Of a stretch of 47,181 nt of DNA, positions 25,276-32,728 are shown piece after piece. The notes under the pieces were generated by a model. It saw nothing but the letters and a program-made list of their open reading frames with translations, made no database searches and was not told the origin of the DNA. This stretch comes from an uncultured Verrucomicrobiota bacterium (GTDB taxonomy: Bacteria > Verrucomicrobiota > Kiritimatiellia > RFP12 > UBA1067). Numbering within the stretch: the stretch's first letter is position 1; every line of letters starts with the position of its first letter. The position numbers were made by a program, and so were the translations under genes. The stretch covers positions 1 to 47,181 of the forward strand of contig CAMZEN010000018.1 in NCBI GenBank assembly GCA_947305775.1, in the 5' to 3' direction.

Positions 25276-26081
25276 GCTTTATTTCCCTTCTCCTTTATGA
25301 ACTGTATCGCCTCCGCAAAAAAATCCTCGGGCGTGGATGCTCCACTCGTAACACCGAGCTTTTCCACTCCGGAAAAATCAAGCGACCTGACCTCTTCCAT
25401 TGTCGCGGCCCTGAACGTTCTGCACGGCGCCACCTCGCACAATCTGCGCGTGTTTGACGAACTGGCGCTGCCCAGCACAAGAAGGGCGTCCCCCTTGAAC
25501 GACTTCACTGCGCTCTGCCTCTCACGCGTCGCACCACAAACGTCCGCGAGAGTCTCGACTTCGAACTTTCCGCGAAGGGCGGCTACCGTCTCCGCAACGT
25601 CGTCGGCATTCATGGTCGTCTGGCTGACGACGCCGATCCTTTTCGCATCCGGCAGGGACGGATACACATAAGCCATTCCGCCCGCATCCTCTATCTCGCC
25701 AACTATTCCCTGCACTTCTGCGTGGTTCGGCTTGCCGATAACCACGACCGGCAGCCCTTTCGCGGCAAACGAACGAGCCGCACTGTGGACGCGCGCCACA
25801 AACGGACACGTCGCATCCACTATCGACAATCCGCGCCGCACCGCCTCGTTCCGGACGGACGGCGCTACGCCATGCGCAGAAAACAGCACGGTGGCACCCT
25901 TCGGAACCTCGTCCAGACGCTTCACGAAACGCATCCCGCGACGCTCCAGCGACGCCACGACAAGCTCGTTATGGACGAGTTCATGCAGACAACACGCCCC
26001 GCCCGGCAACGCAAGGGCCTTTTTCAAGGCCCCGGTGACGCCGGCGCAAAACCCATGCGGCTGTATGACCTCGACAGTCAT
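25272..26081 (-). CDS. ispH: 4-hydroxy-3-methylbut-2-enyl diphosphate reductase (IspH/LytB)
   Basis: 269 residues, slightly short for the family. The three Fe-S cluster cysteines are present: C12 (PHGFCAGV), C92 (DATCPFV) and C182 (DVCGATRERQ). So are substrate-binding residues in SAHGV (His70), GKPNHAEVQG (His120, Glu122) and LGSASSSNTRRL (Ser208, Asn210). IspH makes IPP and DMAPP in the last step of the MEP isoprenoid pathway, which also supplies undecaprenyl phosphate. I use ATG 26081, the start that aligns with other IspH proteins; an in-frame extension to 26372 runs into repeat-like sequence. A 16-codon ORF that starts at a promoter ends on this ATG (ATGA), suggesting translational coupling. 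Confidence 0.92.
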   Translation of the reverse strand: MTVEVIQPHGFCAGVTGALKKALALPGGACCLHELVHNELVVASLERRGMRFVKRLDEVPKGATVLFSAHGVAPSVRNEAVRRGLSIVDATCPFVARVHSAARSFAAKGLPVVVIGKPNHAEVQGIVGEIEDAGGMAYVYPSLPDAKRIGVVSQTTMNADDVAETVAALRGKFEVETLADVCGATRERQSAVKSFKGDALLVLGSASSSNTRRLCEVAPCRTFRAATMEEVRSLDFSGVEKLGVTSGASTPEDFFAEAIQFIKEKGNKA

Positions 26082-26125
26082 TCGCCGCTGAAAGGCCCCT
26101 TTTTTATGGCTATGTTTACACCCAT
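26078..26125 (-). CDS. Possible 15-residue upstream ORF coupled to ispH
   Basis: ATG at 26125 opens MGVNIAIKKGPFSGE and stops at TGA, overlapping the ispH ATG as ATGA. The ATG is only seven bases after a TATAAT box, so it could be read from a leaderless transcript. ispH itself has only a weak ribosome binding site. This could be a regulatory or coupling leader ORF, or chance. Confidence 0.35.
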   Translation of the reverse strand: MGVNIAIKKGPFSGE

Positions 26126-26132
26126 TGTCGGT

Positions 26133-26138
26133 ATTATA
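26133..26138 (-). promoter_or_regulatory. Extended -10 element for ispH-dsbD
   Basis: Minus strand TTTTGGTATAAT: a perfect TATAAT with TGG upstream and no clear -35. It sits 52 bp upstream of the ispH start codon. Confidence 0.55.
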
Positions 26139-26805
26139 CCAAAACCGCCGCGCAGGCGTATCCGACCCTTGCCTGAAGTTTACCCATTTCCCAAATACAG
26201 TGACCGTCCTCACATTGGGAGAGCGGGCGGCGAATTGTTTTGGCTGCGTGCCTTGCTTTCCGACGTGCGGCTTGTTTCGCCGCAACCGTGCTCGCCTTCG
26301 AGAGCGGGCGATTTCCGCGTCCTTCGCCCCGCTCGACATACACGAGTATGTCTTCGGGGGCGAGTCCTGCATAAATCGCCGCGTCCTCGAAGGTTCCGCC
26401 CGGCTGGCGGCGGCGAAACAAGCCGCGGTTGCATCCCTGGTCGTATTCGGGACGGTCGCGCGGGATACCGCGCGAGACCGGGCTGGCTCGTCGTCGCTCC
26501 CGCTCGCCGCCGTCCTGCTCCCGCGCCATCCATCGGCGGCACGCTGCGCGATACTGCGTCGTCGGGATACCGACTTCCTTGTCTCGCTTGCGTTCCGCCG
26601 CGTCTGACGCGAACCTCAGGCCGCCGTCTCGCTCAGCTCCTCCTTGCAAGCCCTCCCGTCCCTCACGCGCAGTCGCTTGCACGGTTGCTTTCATGGTCGC
26701 TTTCACTCGCAATCCAATTCCCGCGATCATCGGTAGCGTACTATATCCATATATCGCGCATTTGTTGGCGAGAAGCCGAAGAATCGACGGGGAGATGCCC
26801 CACAT
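26134..26805 (-). other. GC-rich intergenic block, open on the minus strand, of unknown nature
   Basis: This ~670-bp stretch between ispH and the LRR gene stays open in one minus-strand frame and would encode a very Arg/Ala/Glu-rich 223-residue chain. No domain, signal peptide or convincing ribosome binding site is visible. It is GC-richer than its surroundings, contains imperfect hairpins (for example GAGCGGGCGA...TCGCCCCGCTC at about 26299-26336) and is bracketed by a 19-bp direct repeat. I think it is a decayed or repeat-derived element rather than a working gene, but a small basic protein cannot be excluded. Confidence 0.35.
26211..26229. repeat. 19-bp direct repeat, copy 1
   Basis: CACATTGGGAGAGCGGGCG occurs here and again, identical, at 26801-26819, 590 bp apart. 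The pair brackets the GC-rich block upstream of ispH. Confidence 0.8.
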
Positions 26806-26832
26806 TGGGAGAGCGGGCGTCCTCGCCCGCTC
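26801..26832. repeat. 19-bp direct repeat copy 2 with REP-like hairpin
   Basis: The second copy of CACATTGGGAGAGCGGGCG continues into a perfect hairpin, GAGCGGGCG-TCCT-CGCCCGCTC (26811-26832, 9-bp stem, 4-nt loop). A further GAGCGGGCTC lies at 26858-26867. The element sits just after the LRR gene and may act as a REP-type transcript end or terminator. Similar GAGCGGGCG...CGCCCGCTC hairpins are, to my recollection, frequent in other PVC genomes; that is from memory. Confidence 0.65.
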
Positions 26833-26879
26833 ATATGGAAGATTAAACCCTCTTTCAGAGCGGGCTCATTGCAATAGCA

Positions 26880-29636
26880 TTACGGCATATCAACCTTGAC
26901 CTTGAAGAAACGATATGCCGATTGATCTTTGTCTGTTACATCCACCCAATCTTCGTCCGTTAGATTCGTTTTGCCAAGGGTCTTGATACGCGGCTCGAAC
27001 GAATTGCCCGAGCCGTCTTCCGTGTGGTTGAGCATGATGACGGGCTTGCCATTTTCCATCTTGAAGTCAGTAATCTTCAAGTCATCGTTCGGGTCTTCGG
27101 GATTGATTCCAAGCGCATAGCACTCTCCAACCGTCCGACACCCATTCGCCGCTGGCATTTTCGCAGCAGTCACTATGTCGCCGCCAGACGCCGCGACCAA
27201 ATCCGGAAAAAGATACATCCAATAGTCCGCCATGTTCGTCCATTGTGCATACGCATAGAAGGTGTGTTCAAACGGAAGTATCCAGTGAACCTTATCCCCG
27301 GATATGGCAGCGCCGCTCTTAAATTCCAAACCACCACTTCTCTCCGTGAACCAACCCAGAAATTTGAAGTCTTCTCCCTTCTCTGGAGTTGGCAATGATT
27401 CCGCCGTCTTCTTGTCAATGGATATCCATCCAGAATTGGAATATGGAGTGCCATGATACAAGAGCCACATTTCAGACTTCGCGCATTCGCCTCCTTGAGG
27501 ATCAAACACCACTCTGACGGCAGCACGCCCGCCAAATACATCGAAGTCGATGGTGCGTTCGGTGAATCTGCTATCCTTCACCTCAAACAGCAGGTTTTCA
27601 AAGGTCGAGTCAAGAACCGCCCCCCAATACGGATCGCCGCTGCTTGCGTCGGCGTCGTATACGACATCTTTCAGATAATAGAGACCTGTCGGCAGACAAT
27701 AATACTTGTGCAGTTCGAGTCCGGTAAGACCGTGTGCCGAATCCTCCACGACATTACCAGACTGATTAACCGCTGTCTTGCCGATAGATATCCGCACCTT
27801 TGATATGTCAAACGCCGGAACGTTGCCCCGCTGCGCGTTTATAAGACTGCGCAGTCCTTCGCGCACGGCTGCCTCATAAAAGAACACAACTTCTCCATGT
27901 GCCTCTGGTTGGTTGATATCAGGCTCCACCTTGACATAGATGTGGTGCCCATACTCGCGTGGCGTCGATCCATAAACCAAAACATCTCTGAAATCATTCC
28001 CAATGTTCAACTCAAGATAGTCATACGCTCGATGGAAACCCGACTCGTAACTGCCCAAATCGAACCGCCCCGCAATCCAATGGTACTCGTCATCGACATA
28101 TAGGCGAATGATTCGCTGCCCTGGAAGAACCTGCACCGACTCCCCGCCTTTATATCGCCCAGCGTCGTCATCCACGCTCCACGACAGATGATTGCCGAGC
28201 GAACCCGGGGACAATATACGATTCCCAGAGTTTACATCTGTGTCGTTGTAGAACGAGACTGTCACCGTCGTTGTCCACACCGCATAGTATGTAACTTCCG
28301 TAACACCATCATGCTCATGCCACGTCCTCTCCTCCCTGGCGGCAACAATGGAACTCCCAGTCGTTACCTCCGGCGACTCGCGCACCCAACCGACGAACTG
28401 GTTGCCGTCCGCATCCATCTTCATCGGCGTCAACTCGTCAGTGAAGAGTCTCTGCGCCTCGCCGTATGAGAAATACTGGTCGAACTGCGTCACCTCGTTC
28501 CCGTCCTTGTCCCTAAACACGCCCCCGTTCGCATTGAAGTGGACGACGACATCGGACGGTGACATCTGCATTTTCAGGCCATGCCAATAGCCATTGGCAT
28601 CAATTACCGCATTCCACTCCGCCGCGTTTGCGGCGGTATATGTGCCATTACAGGGCAAATCTTTTACTTTCTCGTTGACATTATACAAAATGTTGCCATT
28701 AGAAGATATAATGTTTGGCGGAGCGCCTTTAAAGCAAATTTCGGCAAGTTCGTCACATCCAGCAAACGCATTCAATCCAAGATTAACAACCTTGTTAGGT
28801 ATAGTCACATTCGTGAGTTTGGCACAGCCTTCAAACGCTTGATAACCAATGCAGGTAACACAGTTAGGGATAGTTACGCTATCGAGATTGAAACACGCCC
28901 TAAAAGCACTTCGTCCTATATTTACAACTCCATCAGGTATCGTCGCATGAGCGAGATTATCGCAATAAGCAAAAGCCTCGTACTCAATACTCGTCACATT
29001 TTTACTTATCACCAAGTTTGTAAGTCCACGACAATATCTAAAAGCACCCCAATCAATGCTAACAACGTTATCTGGTATCACGACAGTTGCAAGACGGCTA
29101 CAACTTGCAAACGCCTGAGGGCCAATATTCTTAACACTACTGCCTATTGATAAACTTGCAAGTCTACCACAGTTCGCGAACGCTGAATCCCCAATGCTCA
29201 CCACACCGTTTCCAATCTTCACTTCCTCAAGATAGCTGCACCACTTAAATGCCTGATCACCAATACTCTTCACGCTATTGGGGATAGAAATATTACCCGC
29301 TATAGAACTTTGAAGGAACGCTCCCTTGCCAATACTCATTACGCTATTCGGAATACTCACATTCGTAAGATGCGCATAGTTTTGGAATGCATAATCACAA
29401 ATGCTCGTTACGGGATAACCACTAAGCACAGATGGGATAGATATCGCCCCACTAACACCTACACCGCTGAAATGTGGATCATTTGCCCCACAAATCTCTA
29501 TAGCTCCATTGTTGATACGACAATCCCATTGAATACCTCCCTCATCAATCCATTCCGCATTCACAGGTAGTTGCGACATTACTAATAGAATACTATACGT
29601 AAAGAATTTCATTGTCCATGTAACTACACGAACCAT
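26880..29636 (-). CDS. Secreted BspA-like leucine-rich repeat protein with InlB-type repeats
   Basis: 918 residues with a signal peptide after a short N-extension (MKFFTYSILLVMSQLPVNA). About ten ~23-residue LRR_5 (Treponema/BspA-type) repeats cover residues ~60-310, for example LTNVSIPNSVMSIGKGAF and LATVVIPDNVVSIDWGAF. Two bacterial-repeat/InlB B-like beta-grasp modules follow (VVHFNANGGVF...FVGWVRE and VVFDPQGGE...FKFLGWFTE, each ending in a YAxW-type strand), with a further beta domain between them. The C-terminal ~90 residues (CRTVGECYALGINPEDPNDDL...YRFFKVKVDMP) look like a small separate domain. BspA-like proteins bind host proteins or other cells. Start 29636 has AAGGA seven bases upstream. 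A promoter lies ~330 bp upstream. Confidence 0.85.
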   Translation of the reverse strand: MVRVVTWTMKFFTYSILLVMSQLPVNAEWIDEGGIQWDCRINNGAIEICGANDPHFSGVGVSGAISIPSVLSGYPVTSICDYAFQNYAHLTNVSIPNSVMSIGKGAFLQSSIAGNISIPNSVKSIGDQAFKWCSYLEEVKIGNGVVSIGDSAFANCGRLASLSIGSSVKNIGPQAFASCSRLATVVIPDNVVSIDWGAFRYCRGLTNLVISKNVTSIEYEAFAYCDNLAHATIPDGVVNIGRSAFRACFNLDSVTIPNCVTCIGYQAFEGCAKLTNVTIPNKVVNLGLNAFAGCDELAEICFKGAPPNIISSNGNILYNVNEKVKDLPCNGTYTAANAAEWNAVIDANGYWHGLKMQMSPSDVVVHFNANGGVFRDKDGNEVTQFDQYFSYGEAQRLFTDELTPMKMDADGNQFVGWVRESPEVTTGSSIVAAREERTWHEHDGVTEVTYYAVWTTTVTVSFYNDTDVNSGNRILSPGSLGNHLSWSVDDDAGRYKGGESVQVLPGQRIIRLYVDDEYHWIAGRFDLGSYESGFHRAYDYLELNIGNDFRDVLVYGSTPREYGHHIYVKVEPDINQPEAHGEVVFFYEAAVREGLRSLINAQRGNVPAFDISKVRISIGKTAVNQSGNVVEDSAHGLTGLELHKYYCLPTGLYYLKDVVYDADASSGDPYWGAVLDSTFENLLFEVKDSRFTERTIDFDVFGGRAAVRVVFDPQGGECAKSEMWLLYHGTPYSNSGWISIDKKTAESLPTPEKGEDFKFLGWFTERSGGLEFKSGAAISGDKVHWILPFEHTFYAYAQWTNMADYWMYLFPDLVAASGGDIVTAAKMPAANGCRTVGECYALGINPEDPNDDLKITDFKMENGKPVIMLNHTEDGSGNSFEPRIKTLGKTNLTDEDWVDVTDKDQSAYRFFKVKVDMP

Positions 29637-29700
29637 CACAGATCCTTCTTTCCTGCGCATCGCTCACCGCTGGCCCATCCAGTGCATAAAAGAGGCGCAT
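29593..29700 (-). CDS. Possible 35-residue ORF overlapping the LRR gene start
   Basis: ATG 29700 has the strongest ribosome binding site in the region (GGAGGGAG, five to six bases upstream) and opens MRLFYALDGPAVSDAQERR. It ends inside the LRR gene in another frame. The AAGGA box of the LRR gene lies inside it. It may be a leader ORF that couples or modulates LRR translation; no homology is recognised. Confidence 0.35.
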   Translation of the reverse strand: MRLFYALDGPAVSDAQERRICDGSCSYMDNEILYV

Positions 29701-29961
29701 TCTCCCTCCAATGCACTCAGTCGTAGCCCTAGCACAGGCCTGTTTGGAATACACGAAGAAAGAATACGCCCCAGCTGGGCGCATCTTCACTTACATGCCG
29801 ATCCAAACTCAATAGTGCTAGTATTTCGACTGAACGACGTGTAGCGTTGATGCTACATTGATGAACGCCCGAGTGAACTTTCGCCGCGAAAAGCCGCTAC
29901 TTGCCCGAGCCCGAACTATAACCCCGTTTGAGCGACTTACGCCGCTTTACGAGATAACGAG

Positions 29962-29967
29962 ATTATA
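29962..29967 (-). promoter_or_regulatory. Extended -10 element upstream of the LRR gene
   Basis: Minus strand TTTGGTATAATC: TATAAT with TGG upstream. If used, it gives a 5' leader of about 320 nt for the LRR gene, which contains the 35-codon ORF. Confidence 0.5.
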
Positions 29968-29973
29968 CCAAAT

Positions 29974-30062
29974 CCGCCTCACCTCAATCAAGCGAGGCGG
30001 CGATTAAGTGCACGACCCCTCCACCCTAATATAGAGACGGTGTTGAATCGGCTTTCAACACC
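29974..30062. repeat. Two perfect inverted repeats (hairpins)
   Basis: CCGCCTC/GAGGCGG (29974-29980 and 29994-30000, 13-nt loop), then GGTGTTGAA/TTCAACACC (30039-30047 and 30054-30062, 6-nt loop). Neither is followed by a T-run on either strand. They open a repeat-rich stretch without genes that reaches 30560. Downstream, 30090-30180 also holds short GGACGCG-type motifs in both orientations. Confidence 0.6.
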
Positions 30063-30226
30063 CGCTCCGCCAACCGCCCACATTTATAAAGGACGCGCAA
30101 GACTGGTAGGACTAGAAGGACAATTCAAGTGCCAGTTCGCGGTTGACCGTCCTACGCGTCCCACCTGTCCTGCGCGTCCTACTAGCCAACCTCAACCCAA
30201 CCACGACTCTCCTGCGACTCTCAGCC

Positions 30227-30290
30227 AAAAGTGCGTGCACTTCCGAACAAAAGTGCGTGCACTTTTAGATGAAAGGGCGTGCACTTTCTG
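30227..30290. repeat. Array B: three GTGCAC-type palindromes at exact 22-bp spacing
   Basis: Three copies of the inverted repeat AAGTGC-GT-GCACTT are centred at 30235/36, 30257/58 and 30279/80; the third has AAGGGC as its left arm. Flanking A and T runs extend the arms (AAAAGTGCGTGCACTTTT in copy 2). Spacing is exactly 22 bp, as in array A, but the core sequence differs. No gene is evident. Confidence 0.85.
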
Positions 30291-30393
30291 GACAACACCA
30301 AGAAAAAAGCGGGGACAGGCACCGCAAGTTCTCATCAACCCAGCCAACCCTTTCTTTAGGTTCGGGTTGGATTTACTTTCTATTCTCTTTTGT

Positions 30394-30452
30394 GTCTCAC
30401 TGTGAGACGGTGGGGGTCTCACTGTGAGACGGTGGGGGTCTCACCCTCACGA
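30394..30452. repeat. Array C: GTCTCAC-T-GTGAGAC palindromes at exact 22-bp spacing
   Basis: Two identical 22-bp units, each the perfect palindrome GTCTCACTGTGAGAC plus GGTGGGG, are centred at 30401 and 30423. A third unit with a decayed right arm is centred at 30445. This is the third array in the window with exactly 22-bp spacing, again with a different core. Confidence 0.85.
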
Positions 30453-30479
30453 GAAGCAGGCTGCGGCCTCGCGCGGCGT

Positions 30480-30560
30480 ACCCTAGGGGGTAGCGCGGTG
30501 CGGGTCCCTAACCTGCGTGCTCTCCGTCTAGGGGGTTTTTCGATCGCGACCCCCTAGGGT
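30480..30560. repeat. 81-bp element bounded by 12-bp perfect inverted repeats
   Basis: ACCCTAGGGGGT (30480-30491) and ACCCCCTAGGGT (30549-30560) are exact reverse complements. A nested copy, CTAGGGGGT (30528-30536), pairs with ACCCCCTAG to form a 9-bp stem with a 12-nt loop. It could be a miniature element or another palindrome family. No clear target-site duplication is visible. Confidence 0.6.
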
Positions 30561-30648
30561 CGGCTCGTCGGCGAGAATCGACAGGGACGCTAGGATAATT
30601 GAGCGAAGCCGCATTCTGCCTTCAAAAAACGGGTAAACTCCAGAAACC

Positions 30649-30678
30649 TTGCATTTGAATGGGCCAATATGGTAAACT
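30649..30678 (+). promoter_or_regulatory. Promoter for the exporter gene
   Basis: Plus strand: -35 TTGCAT (30649-30654), 18-bp spacer ending TATGG, -10 TAAACT (30673-30678). This extended -10 promoter lies 28 bp before the ATG at 30706. Confidence 0.55.
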
Positions 30679-30705
30679 TTTTGCATAAAGCTCTTATTGC
30701 ATCTT

Positions 30706-32019
30706 ATGCGCGAGTCACGATTTTCCGTCGGCGGTGTAACGCGTTTTTACGTGCCGCTCCTCGTACAGGGATTTTCACAATCCCTGTCCTATCCGCTTGT
30801 CGCCGGAATTGTGACGCACGGCGCCCATGGAGTAGACGCGCTTACCGCATTCAGCCAAGGGCTGATGATAATGTTCATGATCGGAGCCATTGGCGGCGGG
30901 CTGATTACAACGGGCCTCGTGTTCGCCAAGACATGGGTTGGCTATGTCGCCTTCCGCAGACTTAATGCGTTCATGATGTCCGGACTGCTTGCGCTTCAGT
31001 GCGTGCCCGCCATGCCGCCATTCAGCAAATGGGTCTTTGGCGGCATCTTTGCACTGCCGCCCGATCTTGCCGCAGTTGCCGCGCAAACGCTTATCATGGG
31101 CACGCTGATGAACGGCTTGTTCTTCCTTCGCAACGTGCCCATGGTTGTGCTCTTCAACAACCTTGAAAGCGCGAAGGCCAACAACGCTACGCTGCTGCGC
31201 GTAGCCGTTACGCTCGTCCTGGCGATCGCCTTCCCCCGTTTCGGGCTGGTCGGCGCGTTTTGGGGGCTTTCGGCGCTTACGATTGGCGTAGCCGTAGAGC
31301 TTGCCGTTACATGGCTGTATGCGCGGCCTTATGTGATGTTGTTGCCGAACAGGCCCAAATCGACCGATCTTTCGGCGCTTCCGGGGCTCCCGAAACTCAT
31401 GCTGGAGCAATTCCGCTTCACGCTGCCGCTTTCGCTTGGCGGATTCCTCCTGATGCTGTCGCCTGTTATAATAGCTGCGTTTGTAGGACGATCGGAGCAC
31501 GCCCAGGATATGCTGGCGATCCACTATGTAACCATGGGCATCGCAAATCCAGTGGCCTTTGCCGCCCTCAGGATGCAGACGGTCGCCATCAAGTTCCCCA
31601 AGGAGCACCCGGGCGACAAGCGACTTCTCGCGTATGCGATCGTCGCTGGTCTCCTACTCGGGCTGGTGCCTCTCGCGTTTTCCACGCCATGGCTCGGCGA
31701 AAACTACTTTGCCGCATACCAGAATGTCCCGGAAAGGATACTGCCAACCGCAAGATTCGCCGTAGGAATATATTCACTTATTGCTGTCGTGCAGGCGGTT
31801 CGGGGTAGGGTCGAGGGGCTTGCCGCATACGCCAAACGCCCCAAGGCCATAATGGCCGGACAGATCGCCTACACGGCATCGTTGTTTCTGGTATGCGCAA
31901 TCATGCTGCCGATTGGCATACCAGGCTGGACAATTGCAATAACTGCCATATTCGTGGCACCCATCTGCGTAACCGCCACGGTCTACGCCTTCCTTGCCTT
32001 CAGCGGCGCTGGGTGCTAA
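30706..32019 (+). CDS. MOP-superfamily (MATE/flippase-like) membrane exporter
   Basis: 437 residues with about 12 hydrophobic segments in two similar halves. The first half has FYVPLLVQGFSQSLSYPLVAGIV, resembling the opening of polysaccharide flippases and MATE transporters. The second half opens the same way with FRFTLPLSLGGFLLMLSPVIIAAFVGR, so the internal repeat of the MOP fold is visible. MOP proteins export drugs or flip lipid-linked glycans; which one applies is not readable. I use ATG 30706; an in-frame TTG at 30697 is possible, and no strong ribosome binding site is present. It is the only convincing plus-strand gene and converges with, and overlaps by 20 bp, the minus-strand gene ending at 32000. 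Confidence 0.7.
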   Translation: MRESRFSVGGVTRFYVPLLVQGFSQSLSYPLVAGIVTHGAHGVDALTAFSQGLMIMFMIGAIGGGLITTGLVFAKTWVGYVAFRRLNAFMMSGLLALQCVPAMPPFSKWVFGGIFALPPDLAAVAAQTLIMGTLMNGLFFLRNVPMVVLFNNLESAKANNATLLRVAVTLVLAIAFPRFGLVGAFWGLSALTIGVAVELAVTWLYARPYVMLLPNRPKSTDLSALPGLPKLMLEQFRFTLPLSLGGFLLMLSPVIIAAFVGRSEHAQDMLAIHYVTMGIANPVAFAALRMQTVAIKFPKEHPGDKRLLAYAIVAGLLLGLVPLAFSTPWLGENYFAAYQNVPERILPTARFAVGIYSLIAVVQAVRGRVEGLAAYAKRPKAIMAGQIAYTASLFLVCAIMLPIGIPGWTIAITAIFVAPICVTATVYAFLAFSGAGC

Positions 32020-32728
32020 GCTGAGGTGGCATGGGGAGCGGCGCAATGCCGCGTTCACGAAGACGAGCGTTGACGCCAAGCCATGCATCGTAAAGGTGGC
32101 TTTCCGGCACGCGCGTTAGGCTTTCGGCGGCGTGATCGCGAAATTCGCGTTCAGACTGCTGACGATCTTCGAGAAAATCCATGTACTGTCCGACGCTCTC
32201 GCCTGCGGAAAGATGCTCCCGCATCTCCATGCGCAAACCGGCTATTATGTTCTTTAGCTGGCGAACCTCCATTGGCTCGCCATCCACATATTCAATGCCT
32301 TTCTCGAGATCGTCCGGGAAAGATGCTATCTCGTCCGCCGTCATTAACGGGGCAAGCGCGTTGGAGCCAGGCTGTGCATATGCCGCTAGGAAGCGATCCA
32401 ACGGGCGCCTCAAAAACCCGCTCCACTCCGAATACACGCCTGCCGCTATGACCGAAGCGTCGCCGTACAACTGCGAACGCGCCACAGGCTCGCGGTCGTC
32501 CTTCGCACGGAGCACCAGCATGACGGCAATCGAAAGCGAAACGACCAGCACGGCAATCAACGCACCAATGGCCCATGGACGCCAATTGACGGGGTCGTCC
32601 CCGACGATCCTGTAAGGCCTTATCCCTTGCTTCCTCAAAAGAGTGTACGCATTTTCACGGTCACGGGCATTGATCCATCCAGACCGGTTTTCGTTCGTTT
32701 TCGTCTGATAGAAGTACTGGTATTTCAT
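32000..32728 (-). CDS. Membrane protein with a GspF-N-like start, partner of the DUF2723 gene
   Basis: 242 residues. The first ~45 read MKYQYFYQTKTNENRSGWINA...AYTLLRKQGIRPYRI, the pattern at the beginning of type II secretion GspF proteins (modified sequence, then A...L...G..P..I). No GspF transmembrane domain follows. Instead one membrane helix lies at about 55-74, followed by a soluble helical domain (to 242) with several Glu/Arg-rich segments. Function unknown. The ATG at 32728 forms TGATG with the stop of the upstream gene, so the two are translationally coupled; a GTG at 32731 is an alternative start. It probably acts with that glycosyltransferase-like protein. Confidence 0.65.
   Translation of the reverse strand: MKYQYFYQTKTNENRSGWINARDRENAYTLLRKQGIRPYRIVGDDPVNWRPWAIGALIAVLVVSLSIAVMLVLRAKDDREPVARSQLYGDASVIAAGVYSEWSGFLRRPLDRFLAAYAQPGSNALAPLMTADEIASFPDDLEKGIEYVDGEPMEVRQLKNIIAGLRMEMREHLSAGESVGQYMDFLEDRQQSEREFRDHAAESLTRVPESHLYDAWLGVNARLRERGIAPLPMPPQLSTQRR

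Noticed and set aside
26082..26372. N-terminal extension of IspH to 26372
   Set aside because: The extra 97 residues are unlike IspH, run through the GC-rich repeat block and cross the promoter; the family alignment begins at MTVEVIQPHGFCAGV.
25722..26846. A 374-residue plus-strand frame opposite ispH and the repeat block
   Set aside because: It is antisense to the IspH catalytic motifs and is Arg/Pro-rich without recognisable domains.
30040..30422. Open frames on both strands across the repeats near 30.0-30.4 kb (for example 30192-30422 minus)
   Set aside because: Their sequence is mostly a translation of array B and flanking hairpins, they lack ribosome binding sites, and no family is recognisable.
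30480..30560. tRNA or small RNA gene
   Set aside because: The compact paired region lacks a T-loop motif and any cloverleaf fit; it is better described as an inverted-repeat element.
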